Positions 5,956-7,928 of a stretch of DNA of 7,928 bases are shown here, one piece after another; position 1 is the first letter of the stretch; every line of letters begins with the position of its first letter. This stretch comes from Candidatus Omnitrophota bacterium (lineage in GTDB: Bacteria > Omnitrophota > Gorgyraeia > JABMRN01). Made by a program: the position numbers and the translations under genes. The notes under the pieces are model-generated. The model was not told where the DNA came from. It did not search any database and saw only the letters and a list, made by a program, of their open reading frames with translations. The DNA lies in the NCBI GenBank assembly GCA_028702395.1, contig JAQVOV010000070.1, positions 1 through 7,928 of the forward strand. Direction: 5' to 3'.

Positions 5956-5968
5956 TTAAGGAGTTAAG

Positions 5969-6883
5969 ATGTCGAAACAAGTTGCATTTATTTTCCCTGG
6001 ACAGGGGACCCAGTATATAGGTATGGGAAAGGAACTTTATCAGAGTAATCAAAAAGCAAAAGAAACATTTGATAAAGCAGGTGAAATCCTTGGGTTTGAT
6101 CTGAAAAAATTATGTTTCGAAGGCCCTCAAGAAGAACTAACTAATACTGCAAATGCTCAAGTAGCTATCCTTACACATTCTATAGCTGCCCTTAATTCGA
6201 TAAAAGATGATATATATCAGCCGATCTTTTCATTGGGGTTAAGTTTAGGAGAATATTCTGCATTAGTTGCAGCTGGTGCAATAGATTTTGAAGATGCATT
6301 ACGTCTTGTTCGTAAAAGAGGACAGTTCATGGATGCAGCTGCTAAGAAAAATCCTGGTAAAATGGCATCAATAATGGGGCTTGATATAGAAACTGTTGAA
6401 GAACTTTGCAAAGGTATTGGGTGTGAAATTGCAAACCTAAATTGCCCTGGGCAAGTAGTTGTTTCAGGAAAAGAAACAAATATTGAACTTATTGCAGGAT
6501 TAGCAAAGGATAAAGGTGCTAAAAGAGCAATAATTCTGGATGTTAGTGGAGCTTTTCATTGCTCTTTAATGGATCCTGCAAAGGAAAAATTAGAGGAAGA
6601 AATTCAAAAGGTTTTATTTAAAGTTCCCAAAATACCAGTAATTGGAAATGTTACAGCTCAGCCATCTATTGATCCGCAGCAAATAAAGCAAAATCTTATA
6701 AAACAGGTAAATAATACTACATATTTCGAGAGATCAATAGGTTATGTAATAAGTAAAGGGATCAATTCATTTGTGGAAATTGGTCCAGGTAAGGTTTTGA
6801 AAGGAATTTTAAAGAAAATTGATAAGGAACTGCTGGTTGATAATGTAGAAAAAACAGAAGATATTATTGAAGTTACAGTATAG
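5969..6883 (+). CDS. fabD: Malonyl-CoA:ACP transacylase FabD
   Basis: FabD moves malonyl from CoA to acyl carrier protein, giving the extender unit for type II fatty-acid synthesis. The 304-residue protein has the family's usual length of about 305-315. It opens with FIFPGQGTQYIGMGKELY (8-24; Gln11 is part of the oxyanion hole). The nucleophile elbow is GLSLGEYSALVAAGA (90-104) with Ser92, where the commoner form reads GHSLGE. Arg117 (malonate carboxylate clamp) lies in LVRKRGQFM, and the catalytic His197 in SGAFHCSLM (193-201). The C-terminal VEIGPGKVLKGILKKI is also typical. AAGGAG at 5958-5963 supports the ATG. No fabH precedes it, and no fabG, acpP or fabF follows: an intrinsic terminator begins about 30 bases after the stop. 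Confidence 0.96.
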   Translation: MSKQVAFIFPGQGTQYIGMGKELYQSNQKAKETFDKAGEILGFDLKKLCFEGPQEELTNTANAQVAILTHSIAALNSIKDDIYQPIFSLGLSLGEYSALVAAGAIDFEDALRLVRKRGQFMDAAAKKNPGKMASIMGLDIETVEELCKGIGCEIANLNCPGQVVVSGKETNIELIAGLAKDKGAKRAIILDVSGAFHCSLMDPAKEKLEEEIQKVLFKVPKIPVIGNVTAQPSIDPQQIKQNLIKQVNNTTYFERSIGYVISKGINSFVEIGPGKVLKGILKKIDKELLVDNVEKTEDIIEVTV

Positions 6884-6913
6884 TAATATAATAGATTTGT
6901 CAAGAAAAGTCAT

Positions 6914-6945
6914 AAAAAGCGTGTATAAAAGCACGCTTTTTGTAT
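6914..6945 (+). terminator. Intrinsic terminator after fabD
   Basis: AAAAAGCGTG (6914-6923) and CACGCTTTTT (6932-6941) form a perfect 10-base stem around an 8-base loop, with the T-run built into the descending side. The stem is symmetrical (A-run and T-run), so it could also work on the minus strand, but no minus-strand gene is seen here. It lies 30 bases after the fabD stop and marks the end of the recG-fabD run. Confidence 0.85.
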
Positions 6946-7003
6946 TATAAGCGAAAAACATAAAGTTAGTGTAACAGAAAGGTAAAATAGCATATTGGGT
7001 ATA

Positions 7004-7032
7004 TTGACAATGCCTTGTTTGTCAGGTAAACT
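7004..7032 (+). promoter_or_regulatory. Candidate sigma-70 type promoter for the HTH/receiver pair
   Basis: A consensus -35 TTGACA (7004-7009) is followed after 17 bases by TAAACT (7027-7032), matching TATAAT at four of six positions. It lies between the fabD terminator and the HTH gene, where a new promoter would be expected. TGACA (7005-7009) and TGTCA (7020-7024) form a small inverted repeat over the -35 and spacer, a possible operator. The leader to the ATG would be about 80 bases. This call rests on pattern alone. Confidence 0.45.
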
Positions 7033-7060
7033 TTCAATCAAAGAATGGTTTTGTTGTTCG

Positions 7061-7080
7061 TGTTTTTTAGTTAAAAAACA
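7061..7080. repeat. AT-rich perfect hairpin in the HTH gene leader
   Basis: TGTTTTTT (7061-7068) and AAAAAACA (7073-7080) are exact inverse repeats around the loop AGTT. In the mRNA this would be a weak stem of A-U pairs about 40 bases before the HTH start codon. It lacks the GC pairs and trailing U-run of a terminator, so its role, if any, is unclear. Confidence 0.4.
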
Positions 7081-7119
7081 ATAAACAATAAAAATCATCA
7101 CTATTTATTAGGTGAAAAT

Positions 7120-7302
7120 ATGGATTTTGACCATGATATAATGACAATAGAAGAACTTGCCGATTATCTGCGTATGCAAAAGGTAACTATATATAAACAT
7201 GTCCAGGAAGGCAAAATACCTGCGTTTAAGGTTGGGGGAGCATGGCGGTTTAAGCGTTCTACGATAGATAAATGGATAGAAGAGCAGGAACACAAAAAGT
7301 AA
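7120..7302 (+). CDS. Small excisionase-family (MerR-like) HTH DNA-binding protein
   Basis: The 60-residue protein is essentially one helix-turn-helix domain of the excisionase/HTH_17 kind. The family pattern is clear: MTIEELADYLRMQKVTIYKHVQEGKIPAFKVGGAWRFKR with the closing STIDKWIEEQ. The first helix plus turn lies at about 8-18, the recognition helix at about 21-30 (KVTIYKHVQE), and the winged part GKIPAFKVGGAWRF at 31-44. Such proteins bind DNA as recombination directionality factors or as small transcription regulators. No integrase or attachment site is visible, so a regulator is more likely. The ATG has AGGTG (7110-7114) upstream. The next gene starts 23 bases after its stop, so the two probably share an mRNA and may act together. 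Confidence 0.85.
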   Translation: MDFDHDIMTIEELADYLRMQKVTIYKHVQEGKIPAFKVGGAWRFKRSTIDKWIEEQEHKK

Positions 7303-7325
7303 ATTTATTTATTATTGGGGGTCAA

Positions 7326-7673
7326 GTGCGAAAAATGCTAGTTATTGATAACGAAGCTGATATTTGTGATTTTTTAGAACGTTTTTTTTCTGAAAGAGAT
7401 TTTTTTGTCATAGCAGTTAGAGATGAACAAGAAGGATTAAAGATCTTTCAAAAGGAGATCTTTGATGTTGTTGTTATGAACATAAATTCTGAAAGGCTAG
7501 AGGGTTTTGAAACCCTTAAAAAAATGCTGGAAATAAATGATAAGGTCAATATGATCGTTCTATCAAATGAAGATAGCCAGGAAAAAGTTGACAAGGTTTA
7601 TAGTTTGGGCGCTTCAAGATATATATCAAAGCCGCTGGTTCTTGATGAACTGGAAACAGCGGTTATGAGATAG
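7326..7673 (+). CDS. Stand-alone receiver-domain protein, probable pseudo-receiver
   Basis: The 115-residue product is one response-regulator receiver (CheY-like) domain with no output domain. From the GTG start it reads MRKMLVIDNEADICDFLERFF, the usual first strand and helix. The aligned phospho-acceptor strand is FDVVVMNINSERLEG (46-60), where the canonical pattern is YDLVLLDIMMPGMDG. Asn52 therefore replaces the phosphorylated Asp, and Glu replaces the Pro that normally follows. The second acidic-pocket residue is also Asn (D8-N9-E10). Ser80 and Lys102 (ISKPL), the switch residues, remain. It is thus unlikely to be phosphorylated in the normal way. GTG at 7326 is chosen over an open frame reaching back to 7272 inside the HTH gene, because it gives the normal N-terminus; GGGGG at 7317-7321 is a poor Shine-Dalgarno. 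The ATG at 7335 is an alternative. Confidence 0.88.
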   Translation: MRKMLVIDNEADICDFLERFFSERDFFVIAVRDEQEGLKIFQKEIFDVVVMNINSERLEGFETLKKMLEINDKVNMIVLSNEDSQEKVDKVYSLGASRYISKPLVLDELETAVMR

Positions 7674-7678
7674 AGAGT

Positions 7679-7785
7679 AATTGATTTAAAGATAGAGACC
7701 AGAAACCAGAGACCAGAAAAAATTGATTTAAAGATAAACAATTTTTAGACTGTCCTGATCACTGGTCATTAATTCCTGGTTTCTA
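7679..7785. repeat. ACCAG heptad inverted-arm element with duplicated core
   Basis: The left arm has AGACCAG 7696, AAACCAG 7703 and AGACCAG 7710. The right arm has CTGATCA 7755, CTGGTCA 7762, TTAATTC 7769 and CTGGTTT 7776, ending CTA at 7785, again in 7-base phase. The core TTGATTTAAAGATA occurs twice, at 7681-7694 before the left arm and at 7723-7736 after it. Compared with the ACTAG elements, T to C in the left arm is matched by A to G in the right, so base pairing is kept. GCTATAA (7789-7795) and AGGAG follow. It fills the spacer before the last gene. Confidence 0.82.
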
Positions 7786-7806
7786 AATGCTATAAAAGGA
7801 GTAAAT

Positions 7807-7928
7807 GTGTCAGAAGAAAAATACAGCTCCAAATGGAGAGAAATGAATAACTGGATGATGGGTAAACTTTCTGATGAAAAGATCGGAAAAACTGAGCCTT
7901 TGTTCCTTTCTACAAGAAAGAGCAGTAT
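7807..7928 (+). CDS. Unrecognised protein, N-terminal part (runs off window)
   Basis: A GTG-initiated frame is open from 7807 to the window end, giving about 40 residues that begin MSEEKYSSKWREMNNWMMGKLSDEKIG. AGGAG at 7797-7801 is five bases before the GTG. The start overlaps an out-of-frame ATG at 7805 that stops after 13 codons, so GTG is the better choice. The visible part is hydrophilic, with no signal peptide, membrane segment or motif that I recognise, and I assign no function. It follows the pseudo-receiver gene after an ACCAG heptad element, so it may belong to the same transcript. Confidence 0.6.
   Translation, partial: MSEEKYSSKWREMNNWMMGKLSDEKIGKTEPLFLSTRKSS

Noticed and set aside
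5969..6883. FabD GLSLGE instead of GHSLGE as evidence of lost function
   Set aside because: Ser92, Gln11, Arg117 and His197 are all in place, and to my recollection this substitution occurs in other FabD proteins.
6910..7101. 63-residue minus-strand frame downstream of fabD
   Set aside because: It runs through the terminator hairpin and the promoter-like region and resembles no known protein.
7272..7325. Earlier start for the receiver inside the HTH gene
   Set aside because: The added residues do not fit a receiver N-terminus; GTG at 7326 gives the expected MRKMLVID.

Overview
The window is AT-rich bacterial DNA with eleven genes, all on the + strand: ten confident calls and one cut off at the right edge. 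The order is recG (3' end), rsmD, coaD, pta, ackA, rpmF, plsX, fabD, a small excisionase-type HTH protein, a receiver-domain protein, and the start of an unrecognised gene. The AT-rich codon use, the recG-rsmD-coaD and rpmF-plsX-fabD neighbourhoods and the tiny HTH plus lone receiver suggest an uncultivated anaerobe or fermenter, perhaps of a candidate phylum such as Omnitrophota. That placement is an inference from gene style and order, not something the window proves.

Bases 1-6883 look like one long co-directional housekeeping run. It carries RecG (fork and recombination helicase), RsmD (16S rRNA methylation), CoaD (coenzyme A synthesis), Pta and AckA (acetyl-CoA to acetate with ATP formation, or the reverse), ribosomal protein L32, PlsX (acyl-phosphate for phospholipids) and FabD (malonyl-CoA to malonyl-ACP). 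CoA and acetyl-CoA metabolism link CoaD, Pta/AckA and the lipid genes. A clear intrinsic terminator at 6914-6945 ends the run. A promoter-like sequence then precedes the HTH and receiver pair. The receiver has Asn where the phosphorylated Asp should be, so it is probably a pseudo-receiver.

The most unusual content is between the genes. Seven of the eight spacers longer than 50 bp are built largely from heptanucleotide repeats: a 5-base core plus a 2-base linker, repeated in strict 7-base phase. In most spacers they form two inverted arms. The core differs by spacer: ACGAG (recG-rsmD, ackA-rpmF), AAAAG (rsmD-coaD), ACTAG (coaD-pta, pta-ackA), ACACA (plsX-fabD) and ACCAG (receiver-last gene). 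The first arm begins shortly after the upstream stop codon and the second usually ends 13-23 bases before the next start codon. Where the core changes from ACTAG to ACCAG, the opposite arm changes from CTAGT to CTGGT, so pairing is kept. A conserved 14-base core, TTGATTTAAAGATA, lies within or beside three of these elements. Two copies of a perfect 28-base palindrome sit inside two others. Heptanucleotide tandem repeats (STRRs) are known in cyanobacteria; I do not recognise this set of intergenic hairpins as a described system. The only spacer without heptads (6884-7119) holds the terminator and promoter.
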